DNA from: Bacteroidota bacterium
Lineage (GTDB): Bacteria > Bacteroidota > Bacteroidia > Bacteroidales > FEN-979
Assembly: GCA_026391805.1 (NCBI GenBank)
Contig: JAPLDJ010000012.1
Span: 135,268-199,267 of the forward strand
Direction: 5' to 3'
Length of the DNA stretch: 64,000 bases
Below are positions 8,333 to 16,902 of this stretch, in pieces; position 1 is the first letter of the stretch; every line of letters begins with the position of its first letter. A program made the position numbers and the translations under genes. A model generated the notes under the pieces. That model made no database searches. It was not told where the DNA came from and saw nothing but the letters and a program-made list of their open reading frames with translations.

Positions 8333-9766
8333 ATGGAAAAATACATTGAAGAAGTATGGGAAAATTGCCTTAAGATCATAAAGGACAATATAAATTACCA
8401 GAGTTTTAAAACGTGGTTCCTTCCTATTAAGCCGGTAAAGCTGAAGGACAACGTTCTGACCATCCAGGTCCCGAGCCAGTTTTTCTATGAATGGCTCGAA
8501 GAACATTACATTGGTTTGCTGAAGAAGACGATCAAGAAAGAACTTGGCGCCGAAGGCCGCCTGGAGTACAGCATCATCATGGATAATTCCGAGGATCCTG
8601 CTCCGTTTACCGTGAATGTTCCCACCGGCGAAAAGAAAGCAATTATTAACCCATCCGTTTCCATGCCCATCGACCTGAACAAGGGCAATTCGAAAGAGAT
8701 TCCCAATCCGTTTATCATACCCGGCCTTAAAAAGATCAGGGTGAATTCTCAGCTGATCGAAGGCTACTCCTTTGATAATTTCGTGGAAGGCGACTGCAAC
8801 AGGCTGGCACGCTCGGCCGGATATGCTGTGGCCAACAACCCGGGAAAGACTTCTTTTAATCCCCTGCTGATCTACAGCGGAACCGGACTCGGAAAGACAC
8901 ACCTCTCTCATGCCATCGGGCTCCAGGTCAAGAACAATTTTCCTGACAAGACCGTACTGTACGTCACGACCGACCAGTTCATAAACCAGTTCATCGATTC
9001 GGTAAAGAACAACAACCAGAATGATTTCATTCATTTTTACCAGATGATCGATGTGCTGATCATTGATGACATTCATAACCTGGCGGGAAAGGAAAAGACA
9101 ATGGATGTCTTCTTCCATATTTTCAACCACCTTCACCAGAAGAGCAACCAGATCGTGCTGACCGCCGACAAGCCGCCGGTGGAAATGAAAGGCATCGAGC
9201 CGCGGCTGCTTTCACGGTTTAAATGGGGACTTTCGGCCGACCTGCAGATCCCTGACCTGGAAACGCGCATCGCCATCCTTCATAAAAAGCTTTATAACGA
9301 CGGGATCGAGATCCCGCAGGAAGTTGTTGAATACCTTGCCTATTGCATCAACACCAACATCCGCGAGCTGGAAGGCGCGCTGATCTCACTGCTGGCACAG
9401 TCTTCCCTGAACAAGAAGACCATTACGCTCGACCTTGCCCGGCAGATGATCGATAAATTCGTAAAGAATACCTCGCGGGAGATCTCAATCGATTACATCC
9501 AGAAAGTGGTATGTGATTATTTCAACATCCCCATCGAGATGATCCAGTCGAAGACCCGCAAGCGGGAGATCGTGCAGGCACGGCAGCTTTCCATGTACTT
9601 CTCGAAGAAGCACACCAAGGCATCGCTGGCAAGCATCGGGCTCCATTGCGGGAACAAGGACCATGCAACCGTGCTCCATGCATGCAGGACCGTCAATAAC
9701 CTGGTGGAAACCGACAAGCAGTTCCGCACCTTCGTCGAGGAACTGGATAAGAAGATCAAGTTGTGA
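8333..9766 (+). CDS. dnaA: chromosomal replication initiator protein DnaA
   Basis: The 477-residue protein shows all DnaA domains: an N-terminal DnaB/DiaA-interaction domain (YQSFKTWFLPIKPV), a linker, the AAA+ core with Walker A GTGLGKTH and Walker B VLIIDDIHNL, and the C-terminal DNA-binding domain with the signature KHTKASLASIG followed by GNKDHATVLHA. It binds DnaA boxes and opens the origin. The ATG at 8333 is chosen because the alternative TTG at 8327 falls too close to the ribosome binding site. The stop overlaps the start of the phosphatase gene. Confidence 0.97.
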   Translation: MEKYIEEVWENCLKIIKDNINYQSFKTWFLPIKPVKLKDNVLTIQVPSQFFYEWLEEHYIGLLKKTIKKELGAEGRLEYSIIMDNSEDPAPFTVNVPTGEKKAIINPSVSMPIDLNKGNSKEIPNPFIIPGLKKIRVNSQLIEGYSFDNFVEGDCNRLARSAGYAVANNPGKTSFNPLLIYSGTGLGKTHLSHAIGLQVKNNFPDKTVLYVTTDQFINQFIDSVKNNNQNDFIHFYQMIDVLIIDDIHNLAGKEKTMDVFFHIFNHLHQKSNQIVLTADKPPVEMKGIEPRLLSRFKWGLSADLQIPDLETRIAILHKKLYNDGIEIPQEVVEYLAYCINTNIRELEGALISLLAQSSLNKKTITLDLARQMIDKFVKNTSREISIDYIQKVVCDYFNIPIEMIQSKTRKREIVQARQLSMYFSKKHTKASLASIGLHCGNKDHATVLHACRTVNNLVETDKQFRTFVEELDKKIKL

Positions 9767-10236
9767 ACATCCTTTTTGTTTGCACCGGTAACATCTGCCG
9801 GTCACCCATGGCCGAAGGCATTCTCAGGAATAAATTCAAAATGCTTCATTATACAGGAACCGTCGATTCCGCCGGATTCGAATCGTTCCACATCGGGGAT
9901 ACTGCTGATGCACGTGCCATCGCGATCATGCAAAGCAAAGGCATTGATATTACAGACCATAAGGCCAGGCTTTTTGCAGTTGAGGATTTCGACCGGTTCG
10001 ACCGGATCTATGTGATGGATGCTTTCCATTATGCCAATGTTGGCAAGTTATCCCGCACCGATCAGGACATGGAGAAGGTGGATTTCATCATGAATATTAT
10101 TCATCCCGGTATGAATCAACCTGTTAAGGATCCCTGGTACGACGGCATGAATGCATTTGAAAAGGTATATGCTCAGCTCGACCAGGCATGCACGCTATTG
10201 TCAGAAAGAATTACAGCAGGAACTTCATTAAAATAA
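9763..10236 (+). CDS. low-molecular-weight protein-tyrosine phosphatase
   Basis: The 157-residue protein begins MNILFVCTGNICRSPMAEG, giving the CX5R phosphatase loop with Cys7 and Arg13. The general-acid aspartate is in VKDPWYDG near residue 126. It starts with GTG inside the dnaA stop codon (GTGA overlap), so the two genes are translationally coupled. This family dephosphorylates protein tyrosines, often bacterial tyrosine kinases of polysaccharide export, but no such kinase gene is nearby. Confidence 0.92.
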   Translation: MNILFVCTGNICRSPMAEGILRNKFKMLHYTGTVDSAGFESFHIGDTADARAIAIMQSKGIDITDHKARLFAVEDFDRFDRIYVMDAFHYANVGKLSRTDQDMEKVDFIMNIIHPGMNQPVKDPWYDGMNAFEKVYAQLDQACTLLSERITAGTSLK

Positions 10237-10261
10237 TTCCTGACCAAAGATCCGGATTACC

Positions 10262-11227
10262 GTGGAAACCCGTCTTCATAATCCTCCATCAGCAGAAGAG
10301 ATCCTGCAGGCCCATGAACGGATAAAGCCGTTCATCAACCGGACACCTGTAATGACCTCCGGCACGCTGAACCGGATCCTCGATGCGGAGGTGTTTTTCA
10401 AGTGTGAGAATTTCCAGAAGGTCGGGGCATTCAAGGCAAGAGGAGCAACGAATGCTGTGCTTTCTCTGGATGAGGCAGTGATCTCAAAAGGTGTGGCAAC
10501 GCATTCTTCAGGGAACCATGCCCAGGCGCTGTCATGGGCAGCATCATTGAGAAACATTCCCGCTTTCATCGTTATGCCCGAGAATTCATCCAGGGTCAAG
10601 GTCGATGCAGTAAAAGAATACGGCGGCATCATCCGGTTTTGCAAGCCTACGCTTGCAGCGCGGGAAGAAACGCTGAAGGAGGTCATCGCTGAAACCGGCG
10701 CCATCGAGGTACATCCGTACAACAACATGAACATCATTGCGGGTCAGGCTACAGCGGCAAAGGAGCTGCTGGATGAGGTCAGCGCCCTTAGCCTGCTCCT
10801 GGCTCCTGTGGGCGGGGGCGGACTTTTAAGCGGTACGGCGCTGGCTGTACATTATTTTTCCCCGCATACAAAAGTTATAGCTGCAGAACCGGAAAAGGCA
10901 AATGATGCCTGGCTGTCGTTCACACGGAAAGAATTTGTCCCTTCCGTCAATCCGCAAACCATTGCCGACGGACTGCGGACATCGCTTGGAAGTTACACCT
11001 TCCCTATCATCCTTGATCATGTGGAAAACATTGTAACGGTTTCGGAAGAATCGATTATTACAGCCATGCGTTTCACCTGGGAACGGATGAAGATCCTCGT
11101 CGAGACATCTTCGGCCGTAACCGTGGCAGCGCTGCTGGAACATAAAGTCGACGTGAAAGGGAAAAAGGTCGGGGTGGTAATCTCCGGAGGAAATGTTGAC
11201 CTTGATGATTTACCGTGGGCAAGATGA
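10262..11227 (+). CDS. threonine/serine dehydratase-like PLP enzyme
   Basis: The 321-residue fold-type II PLP enzyme has the PLP lysine in VGAFKARGA (Lys58), the substrate-binding SSGNHAQAL and the phosphate-binding GGGGLLSG. No ACT regulatory domain is present, so it resembles the short catabolic threonine dehydratase/serine racemase group. It would deaminate L-threonine or L-serine to 2-oxoacids or racemise serine; which one cannot be read from sequence. It starts with GTG at 10262, 25 bp after the phosphatase gene, probably in one transcript with it. Confidence 0.85.
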   Translation: METRLHNPPSAEEILQAHERIKPFINRTPVMTSGTLNRILDAEVFFKCENFQKVGAFKARGATNAVLSLDEAVISKGVATHSSGNHAQALSWAASLRNIPAFIVMPENSSRVKVDAVKEYGGIIRFCKPTLAAREETLKEVIAETGAIEVHPYNNMNIIAGQATAAKELLDEVSALSLLLAPVGGGGLLSGTALAVHYFSPHTKVIAAEPEKANDAWLSFTRKEFVPSVNPQTIADGLRTSLGSYTFPIILDHVENIVTVSEESIITAMRFTWERMKILVETSSAVTVAALLEHKVDVKGKKVGVVISGGNVDLDDLPWAR

Positions 11228-11261
11228 TGTACAACAAATCTCGAAAAGCGAATAGCGAAAA

Positions 11262-11969
11262 GTGAAAAAAGGAAAACTATATCTTATACCATCATTTCTT
11301 GGGGAAAGCCCGTCAGAAAGTGTTTTTCCGCCTGTTAATGCACAGATCATAAAAGGGATCAGCCATTTTATCGTGGAGGAGCTACGCACGGCGAGAAGGT
11401 TCCTGAAGAAAGTATGCCCTGAAATTGAGATCGACAGCCTTACCTTTTATCTCTACAATGAGCATACCGTCAAAACTGGTTCTGAAACATTCCTGGAACC
11501 ATTGCTGAATGGCCATGATACTGGTATTATCTCGGAAGCAGGAACACCCTGCGTTGCTGATCCCGGCTCTGAAATCGTCAGGATGGCACACGCAGCCGGG
11601 ATTCAGGTGGTTCCGCTGGTGGGACCTTCTTCCCTCCTGCTGGCCCTGATGGCGTCCGGATTTAATGGTCAGCAGTTTGCATTCCACGGTTATCTGCCCA
11701 TCGATAAACCTGCCCGGGCAAAACGGATCAGGGAGATTGAACAAACGATGAAACTGAACAACCAGACACAGATCTTCATCGAAACACCTTACCGGAACCA
11801 GCAACTATTGCAATCCATCCTTGAAACCTGCAATGAATCGACCTTACTGTGCGTCGCTGTTTCGCTGACCGAACCCGGAGAAAGCATCATCACCAGGTCC
11901 GTAAAAGAATGGAAAAAGATAAAAAATGATATCAATAAGAAACCGGCCGTATTTTTAATGTACTTTTAA
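11262..11969 (+). CDS. SAM-dependent methyltransferase, RsmI/tetrapyrrole-methylase family
   Basis: This 235-residue protein carries GIISEAGTPCVADPGSEIV and VPLVGPSSLLLALMASG, the conserved core of the RsmI-type rRNA 2'-O-methyltransferase and tetrapyrrole methylase fold. Bacteroidota have a shorter paralogue of RsmI like this one, so the exact target (16S rRNA C1402 or another RNA) is uncertain. The start is GTG at 11262. The bases just upstream (11240-11270) are GCGAATAGCGAAAAGTGAAA, a low-complexity stretch like other intergenic repeats here. Confidence 0.8.
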   Translation: MKKGKLYLIPSFLGESPSESVFPPVNAQIIKGISHFIVEELRTARRFLKKVCPEIEIDSLTFYLYNEHTVKTGSETFLEPLLNGHDTGIISEAGTPCVADPGSEIVRMAHAAGIQVVPLVGPSSLLLALMASGFNGQQFAFHGYLPIDKPARAKRIREIEQTMKLNNQTQIFIETPYRNQQLLQSILETCNESTLLCVAVSLTEPGESIITRSVKEWKKIKNDINKKPAVFLMYF

Positions 11970-11977
11970 AAGAACAA

Positions 11978-11985
11978 TATCTTTG
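11978..11985 (+). promoter_or_regulatory. Bacteroidota -7 element (TATCTTTG)
   Basis: TATCTTTG fits TAnnTTTG exactly and lies 48 bp before the ABC ATPase start. A T-rich stretch at 11952-11956 sits about where the -33 element would be. Confidence 0.5.
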
Positions 11986-12033
11986 TAACGAAAACAATTA
12001 ACTGTCGTCTTACACACAATTATTCCCCGGATA

Positions 12034-12930
12034 TTGGAAAAAGTCCTCTCGATACAAGGTATTTCAAAACGATACGGCAGGATCCAGGCCGTGAACGGGC
12101 TTTTCCTGGAGATCAGCCGCGGGCAGGTCTTTGGTTTGCTCGGACCCAACGGCAGCGGAAAAACAACCACGCTGAGCATTCTTCTGGATCTTGTGAGGAA
12201 CGACAGCGGGAGTTTCGAATGGTTCGGGGAGCCTCCGTCAAAGGAGAGCCGGAAACGGATCGGATCGGTGATCGAAAGCCCGAATTTCTTTCCTTACCTT
12301 TCCGCCGTCAGAAATCTCCGGATCGTCGCTGATATCAAGGGTAAGCCGTATGACGATATTGATGAAGCCCTTACGCTTACAGGACTTTATGACCGCAGGA
12401 ACGACCGGTTCAAGACCTATTCTTTCGGGATGAAGCAGCGTCTGGCTGTGGCTTCCGCGCTGCTCGGCAATCCGGATGTGCTGATCCTCGACGAGCCCAC
12501 CAATGGACTGGATCCGCAGGGAATTGCACAGATGCGCGACCTGATCCGAATGATCGCCCAAAAAGGGATCACCATCGTGCTGGCCAGTCACCTGCTGGAT
12601 GAGGTTCAGAAAATCTGTACACATGTCGCTGTTCTCAGGAAGGGGATAAAACTTTTTGACGGGGAAGTCAGCGAAGTGCTTGCTGTTTCTGAGCTTGTCG
12701 AGGTCTCGTCGGAGAACATGGAAGCCCTGAAGGAAGCCATTTCCGGCCACGCGGAGTACAAATCCCTGACCCGCTCTGAGGACAAATGGCTGGTCTATTT
12801 CAAAAATCCTGTCCGGCCCGGTGAACTGAATGAATACATGCACCGGAAGGGAATTGTGCTGACGCATCTTTCGGAACGGAAACGAACCCTCGAACAGCAT
12901 TTCCTGGAACTTTTAAACGACAACCGCTGA
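12034..12930 (+). CDS. ABC transporter ATP-binding protein (ABC-2 type)
   Basis: The 298-residue ATPase has Walker A GPNGSGKTTT, signature YSFGMKQRLA, Walker B VLILDEPTNGLDPQG and the H-loop ASHLLDE. A C-terminal extension of about 85 residues follows the ATPase core. It pairs with the membrane protein encoded 3 bp downstream and resembles bacitracin/multidrug export ATPases. The start codon is TTG at 12034, preceded by a -7 element at 11978. The substrate is unknown. Confidence 0.9.
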   Translation: MEKVLSIQGISKRYGRIQAVNGLFLEISRGQVFGLLGPNGSGKTTTLSILLDLVRNDSGSFEWFGEPPSKESRKRIGSVIESPNFFPYLSAVRNLRIVADIKGKPYDDIDEALTLTGLYDRRNDRFKTYSFGMKQRLAVASALLGNPDVLILDEPTNGLDPQGIAQMRDLIRMIAQKGITIVLASHLLDEVQKICTHVAVLRKGIKLFDGEVSEVLAVSELVEVSSENMEALKEAISGHAEYKSLTRSEDKWLVYFKNPVRPGELNEYMHRKGIVLTHLSERKRTLEQHFLELLNDNR

Positions 12931-12933
12931 TCC

Positions 12934-13764
12934 ATGAAAAGACTGCTGAAGATCGAACTGAAAAAGATCCTTACCTACAAGGTCTTCTGGATCCTGATGG
13001 GGCTGTATTTCGTGTTCCTTATTCTGGGGATCCTGATGGCCGGGTTTATCATCAACAGCTGGGTCGACGAGGTGAACAAGCACATCCCGATCGCCATCCC
13101 GCATGTGCGTTTTTATTTCTTCCCCGACATTTGGCAGAACCTTACCTTTTTTGCGAGCATCCGCTATATTCTGATCTTTCCTGCCATTGTCATCATCATT
13201 CTCATCACCAACGAATTCACGAATAAAACCATCCGGCAGAACGTGGTAAACGGCATGAGCCGGAACGAGTTCCTGTTCTCAAAGCTCCAGGTGATCTTTT
13301 TCATGGCCCTGTTCATCACATTCATTCTTGCCGCCGGTATTCTTATCCTGGGAATTTCGAATACCGATGCCCAGGGCATGGCGATGATCTTTAAGAAGAT
13401 GAGTTTTGCCGGGGGATTTTTCATCCAGATCTTTTCCTTCATGATCTTTGCATTTTTCCTTGGATTTCTCCTGCGGAATACCGGTTTGTCCATCGCCATC
13501 TTTACGCTGTATGCCCTGATCATCGAACCGGTGCTCTATTTTATCCTGAAAATTCCGAAACTGCAACCCAACAACATCTCACAGTTCCTTCCTGTCAATT
13601 CGGTCGTCCGTGTAGTCGAATACCCCTATTTCCCGATGCTCAAAAACTTCATGGGACTCCGGATCCAGGAACAGCTTTCCCTGCTCGATTGTGTCGTCCC
13701 GCTGATCTATTCCGCCGTGATGATCGGGATCGTATATTTCGTTCTTTCGAAAAAAGACCTTTAA
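12934..13764 (+). CDS. ABC-2 type transporter permease
   Basis: The 276-residue product is an integral membrane protein with about six helices, including residues near 15-37, 75-95, 120-145, 158-180, 185-205 and 250-270. The NEFTNKTIRQNVVNGMSR segment between helices 2 and 3 is typical of ABC-2 permeases of this class. It starts 3 bp after the ATPase stop, so both form one exporter operon. Substrate is unknown. Confidence 0.85.
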   Translation: MKRLLKIELKKILTYKVFWILMGLYFVFLILGILMAGFIINSWVDEVNKHIPIAIPHVRFYFFPDIWQNLTFFASIRYILIFPAIVIIILITNEFTNKTIRQNVVNGMSRNEFLFSKLQVIFFMALFITFILAAGILILGISNTDAQGMAMIFKKMSFAGGFFIQIFSFMIFAFFLGFLLRNTGLSIAIFTLYALIIEPVLYFILKIPKLQPNNISQFLPVNSVVRVVEYPYFPMLKNFMGLRIQEQLSLLDCVVPLIYSAVMIGIVYFVLSKKDL

Positions 13765-13786
13765 GTATTTACGATTTTATTTTTTC

Positions 13787-13925
13787 ACCACAATAGGCAC
13801 ATTAGGTCACAATAGGGTTTCGTGGATTTTCGTGTCTTCTTCGTGGAATTTCGTGTAATTATTTTTCACCACAGATTTACACTGATTTTTACAGATTAGA
13901 CACGGATTAGTCACAGAAATCCAGC
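13787..13925. repeat. composite dispersed repeat (TTCGTGGA / CACAGATT)
   Basis: The segment reads TTTTTTCACCACAATAGGCAC, then TTCGTGGATTTTCGTGTCTTC, then TTTTTCACCACAGATTTACACTGA. The same order of blocks recurs at 39655-39791, so this is one composite element in two copies. The rest of the gap to 14125 is non-coding, with ATCCAGCATC-type repeats and inverted-repeat CCCGCAAAAACGGG at 13931-13945. Confidence 0.7.
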
Positions 13926-14086
13926 ATCGGGTCCCGCAAAAACGGGATCTCCGTTTCGCTCCGACATCCAGCATCATTTCGCTATTTCGCTTATACTCAC
14001 AACCATTTTATCTTTTTAGGGTGTTCGTGAAGGCTTCGCCTTTCACTATTTTTATTTGGAACGTGTCAAAATAACAAAACCCGTCT

Positions 14087-14094
14087 TATCTTTG
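14087..14094 (+). promoter_or_regulatory. Bacteroidota -7 element (TATCTTTG)
   Basis: TATCTTTG matches TAnnTTTG and lies 31 bp before the ATG of the secreted protein gene. A TTTG at 14055 is too far away (28 bp) to be a canonical -33 element. Confidence 0.5.
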
Positions 14095-14125
14095 AGCCAT
14101 AATATTCAACCTAAATTTATAAAAC

Positions 14126-14563
14126 ATGAAAACAACCTTCAAAATAATAGTACTGTTGATCGCCCTGATGGCTGGTACAACAGCTTATTCTCAGGACCGT
14201 GTATACAAGGATGGTTCCGTATGGGATCTGTCAATCATCAAGACCACAACCGGAATGGGTGATTCCTACATCACAAACCTCAAATCTACCTGGAAAGCGG
14301 TTCAGGATGAGGCTTTGAAGCAGGGACTGATCCTTTCCTACAAAATCCTGGCAGGTTCTTCAGCCAATGAAGATGATTTTGACATGCTGCTGATGGTCGA
14401 ATATAAGAATCTCGCAAGCATGGAAAACAACGATGACAAGTGGGATGCAATTTACAAAAAGGTCGTTGGTGACCAGACCACGATGGAAAAGCTGAGGGAC
14501 AGCCGTGTAAACATGCGGACAATTCTTGGAGAGAAACTGATGAGGGAAGTCGTGTATAAATAA
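14126..14563 (+). CDS. small secreted protein of unknown function
   Basis: The 145-residue product has a clear signal peptide (MKTTFKIIVLLIALMAGTTAYSQ), cleaved after about residue 22. The mature part is about 120 residues, charged, with a repeated alternation of helix-like segments (SYITNLKSTWKAVQDEALKQ) and short strands (LLMVEYKN), compatible with a dimeric alpha-beta barrel like those in antibiotic-biosynthesis monooxygenase or NIPSNAP-type proteins; that is a fold guess only. A terminator follows at 14592. Confidence 0.8.
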   Translation: MKTTFKIIVLLIALMAGTTAYSQDRVYKDGSVWDLSIIKTTTGMGDSYITNLKSTWKAVQDEALKQGLILSYKILAGSSANEDDFDMLLMVEYKNLASMENNDDKWDAIYKKVVGDQTTMEKLRDSRVNMRTILGEKLMREVVYK

Positions 14564-14591
14564 GGTTGACTTCAATTATAGCCAGGTAAGC

Positions 14592-14625
14592 CGGGCTGTT
14601 TCCGTATAGGAAGCAGCCCGTTTTT
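14592..14625 (+). terminator. rho-independent terminator
   Basis: CGGGCTGTTTCC pairs with GGAAGCAGCCCG around a GTATA loop (12 bp with one G-T wobble) and is followed by TTTTT. It ends the transcript of the gene at 14126 and could also serve the converging gene at 14635. Confidence 0.85.
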
Positions 14626-14634
14626 ATTCTTTGT

Positions 14635-14841
14635 TCACTCTTTTTTCTCTTTGCAGGCAGCCAGGTAAAAAAGCAGGAACACAACTGCAAACATTAAAAA
14701 ATTTGTCAGTGACCAGTAATAGGTGTTCCAGTACGCATTGAAAATTCTTCCGCCGGCAAGAAAAGCAACGATGGATAGTAGCATTAATACGGCCGCGAAA
14801 GCGGTGCAGATCCAGGCCAGAATTTTGTAGAGAGTTTTCAT
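14635..14841 (-). CDS. small two-helix membrane protein
   Basis: The 68-residue protein starting MKTLYKILAWICTAF has two hydrophobic helices (about residues 5-27 and 43-63) and a charged tail ending CKEKKE. No family is recognised. A start eight codons upstream (14865) is possible but begins MKILTYKS and does not improve the topology. It is convergent with the secreted protein gene and shares its terminator hairpin. Confidence 0.6.
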   Translation of the reverse strand: MKTLYKILAWICTAFAAVLMLLSIVAFLAGGRIFNAYWNTYYWSLTNFLMFAVVFLLFYLAACKEKKE

Positions 14842-15077
14842 GGATTTGTATGTTAGTATTTTCAATATAAATATACGAACTACTTGCCATGAAAGTCAAA
14901 TTTTAATCACCATTTCTGATTTTTTACAAAAAATTCCGGGCAAAGGAATTCTTTTGCATATAAAATAATTCGGTCTGAAATCCCAGGGACTGGTTGCGAT
15001 TTTTGCAACTATGGGCAATGAAATGTTGAAAATTTTCAATTTTTCCCATAAGCTTCACTTTTGTTGTATAAACCCGT

Positions 15078-15108
15078 TTTGACATCCATGATTGCATGAT
15101 TATCTTTG
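15078..15108 (+). promoter_or_regulatory. canonical Bacteroidota promoter (TTTG-19-TATCTTTG)
   Basis: TTTG at 15078-15081 is separated by exactly 19 bp from TATCTTTG at 15101-15108, the best match in the window to the Bacteroidota sigma-ABfr consensus. Transcription would begin about 7 bp later and read the gene at 15203. This promoter supports the phylum assignment. Confidence 0.75.
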
Positions 15109-15202
15109 ATGTGTGAATTCTTTGTAAAAACAGCATTCGGATGATATAAATTTTCAGATCATGAGATGCAGGTTCAATTACCGGAGGTGGTGCAAGGATC
15201 AG

Positions 15203-15712
15203 ATGATCCGGATAATTCCCGGTTTTTTTCTTCTCTTTCTCATGAATATCCAGGTTGTGACCGCACAGACAACCTGTACAGGTTCAGAGAAGGTTTTCAT
15301 TACCTGGCTCAGAATAGAGGCGGAAAAGGAAAAAAAGAGCAAGGTAAATCTCAAAATTTGCGGACCCGGTGACGTGTCAGTCTGTGACTTTAATAAATCA
15401 ATTTTTCCAACTGTCGTCGTTTTACCTCCGAAGGCAGAAACCGGTGATGTCAGCATCATGCGAATCAGGGACAGAACTGGTACATGGGCTGAGACAACAG
15501 AGGATGATTTCAGTATCGACCTTTACCCGGAGAACTCCGGGGATAAATCTGCTTTCAATTACTCAAACACCCATATGGCAACCGATGCACAATCGGCGCT
15601 GATCAATGGTGCGGCGGCGCTTGTGGGATCGATCATCGAGAAGGCCTTTGGCACAAGTTCTTTCACAAATAAAAGGATCCGGTTGCACAAGGCACATGTG
15701 CATCCTAAATAA
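15203..15712 (+). CDS. secreted protein of unknown function
   Basis: From the ATG at 15203 the product is 169 residues with a signal peptide MIRIIPGFFLLFLMNIQVVTAQ. The mature part has two Cys in CTGSEKVFITWLRIE and KICGPGDVSVCDF, a GAAALVGSIIEKAFG segment and a basic tail. An ATG at 15161 would put 14 basic residues ahead of the signal peptide and is less likely. No family is recognised. Expression from the promoter at 15078 is expected. Confidence 0.7.
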   Translation: MIRIIPGFFLLFLMNIQVVTAQTTCTGSEKVFITWLRIEAEKEKKSKVNLKICGPGDVSVCDFNKSIFPTVVVLPPKAETGDVSIMRIRDRTGTWAETTEDDFSIDLYPENSGDKSAFNYSNTHMATDAQSALINGAAALVGSIIEKAFGTSSFTNKRIRLHKAHVHPK

Positions 15713-15780
15713 TAAAGAGGTGAATCAGGGATTATTGAGGGAACATGCCATTTATTCTCAAGGAATAAATCTAAATATAC

Positions 15781-16548
15781 CTATAGTAATCCTTGTGCTT
15801 TCAACTCATGGATCACCTCCGTGATATTGGACTGCCGGGATTTCTTAATGATATTGCTGCGATGGGTTGTGATCGTATGAATGCTTCTGAAAAGCTTCTC
15901 AGCGATTTCTTTGCTACTCATCCCTTCCTCAATGAGCTCAATGATCCTGAATTCTGTATTCGAAAATATATTCCCGGACATCAAAAGTTTCTCGTCCGGA
16001 TAGCGAAAGTAACTATAGTCTTCCCCCATATAGAAATGAAAACCTTTGTGAATTCTTTTTAAACCTGTTATATCAGTAATAACCAATATGAGAAAGGTCG
16101 ATTCATATGGAATTTTGCTGTAAAACAAAAAACACTGATACAGAAGGTTCGCGTCCCTTCCCTCCGGATATTTTGTTCTGACATTCGTAGAGATGATCCT
16201 GGTACCGCCTTTTTGAAGATATAGTTCCTGAGCGATGCTGATCAATTTTGCCCGGATAAGGTGATGTCTCCTCTGGTCGTCAGGATGGGTGGTTGTCAGA
16301 AAAAACCCCGGAGAAACCTTATCAGGTTCAAGCCCAAACATAACAGAAACCCTTTTACTGATATACAATATGTCCAGCAGGATTACATCCGTGATGTAAA
16401 ATAACTGGTTGTTCTTTTCCATCAGCCGGTCAAGCTCAACCATCATGGGATCATTAACATCAAGCCCGTCGATACCCGACCGCGAAAACTTTTCGAAAAC
16501 CTTCTGAAATATGCTGTAATCCAGATATTCGTCAGTCATAATTCCCAT
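15781..16548 (-). CDS. LuxR-type transcriptional regulator with PAS-like sensor
   Basis: The 255-residue protein ends in a GerE/LuxR helix-turn-helix: TEFRIIELIEEGMSSKEIA, then FRSIHTITTHRSNIIKKS. Residues about 35-170 look like a PAS domain (FYITDVILLDILYISKRV, then TTTHPDDQRRH), as in the cytoplasmic PAS-LuxR regulators of Bacteroidota. It has no receiver domain, so it probably senses a small molecule or redox state directly. It is transcribed away from the coiled-coil and glycyl radical enzyme genes, across 110 bp, and could regulate them (inference). Confidence 0.82.
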   Translation of the reverse strand: MGIMTDEYLDYSIFQKVFEKFSRSGIDGLDVNDPMMVELDRLMEKNNQLFYITDVILLDILYISKRVSVMFGLEPDKVSPGFFLTTTHPDDQRRHHLIRAKLISIAQELYLQKGGTRIISTNVRTKYPEGRDANLLYQCFLFYSKIPYESTFLILVITDITGLKRIHKGFHFYMGEDYSYFRYPDEKLLMSGNIFSNTEFRIIELIEEGMSSKEIAEKLFRSIHTITTHRSNIIKKSRQSNITEVIHELKAQGLL

Positions 16549-16658
16549 ATCCTACTACCTTGACAGATTGAGCCGTAAAGGTAGATAAAATACAGTTTCA
16601 TGAGTATTGTTTTCGATCCTGAATGGGTATAATTTCGTCATTTATAAATACGTACCCG

Positions 16659-16865
16659 ATGGATACCAGAAAAGAGCACATTGAAAAATTGGTTATCAAA
16701 CTCAAAGTCCTCGAGAGCAAAATACAGAAACTTGAATCATTAACAGACGAGGTATTGAATGAAGTGGAGTCTGAATACAAGAATCAGTTAAAAGAATTGT
16801 ATCTGAAAAAAGAAGAAGCGAAGCACAAACTGGTAACCATTCAGGAAGCTGAAAACAAAGAATAA
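16659..16865 (+). CDS. small coiled-coil protein
   Basis: The 68-residue product starting MDTRKEHIEKLVIKLKVLES is almost entirely a charged heptad-patterned helix (leucine or isoleucine at regular spacing) and so a likely coiled coil. An upstream ATG at 16623 is less attractive because the intervening codons do not continue the heptads. It ends 37 bp before the glycyl radical enzyme gene and is probably in the same transcript. Its role is unknown; a regulatory or scaffold part in the block is possible. Confidence 0.65.
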   Translation: MDTRKEHIEKLVIKLKVLESKIQKLESLTDEVLNEVESEYKNQLKELYLKKEEAKHKLVTIQEAENKE

Positions 16866-16902
16866 CGAAAAATCATAACCATAACGTTAAATTAAAAATC
16901 AA

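Noticed and set aside
8330-9136. 268-codon open frame on the minus strand under dnaA
   Set aside because: Antisense to the conserved DnaA coding sequence, with no family features; a shadow of codon bias.
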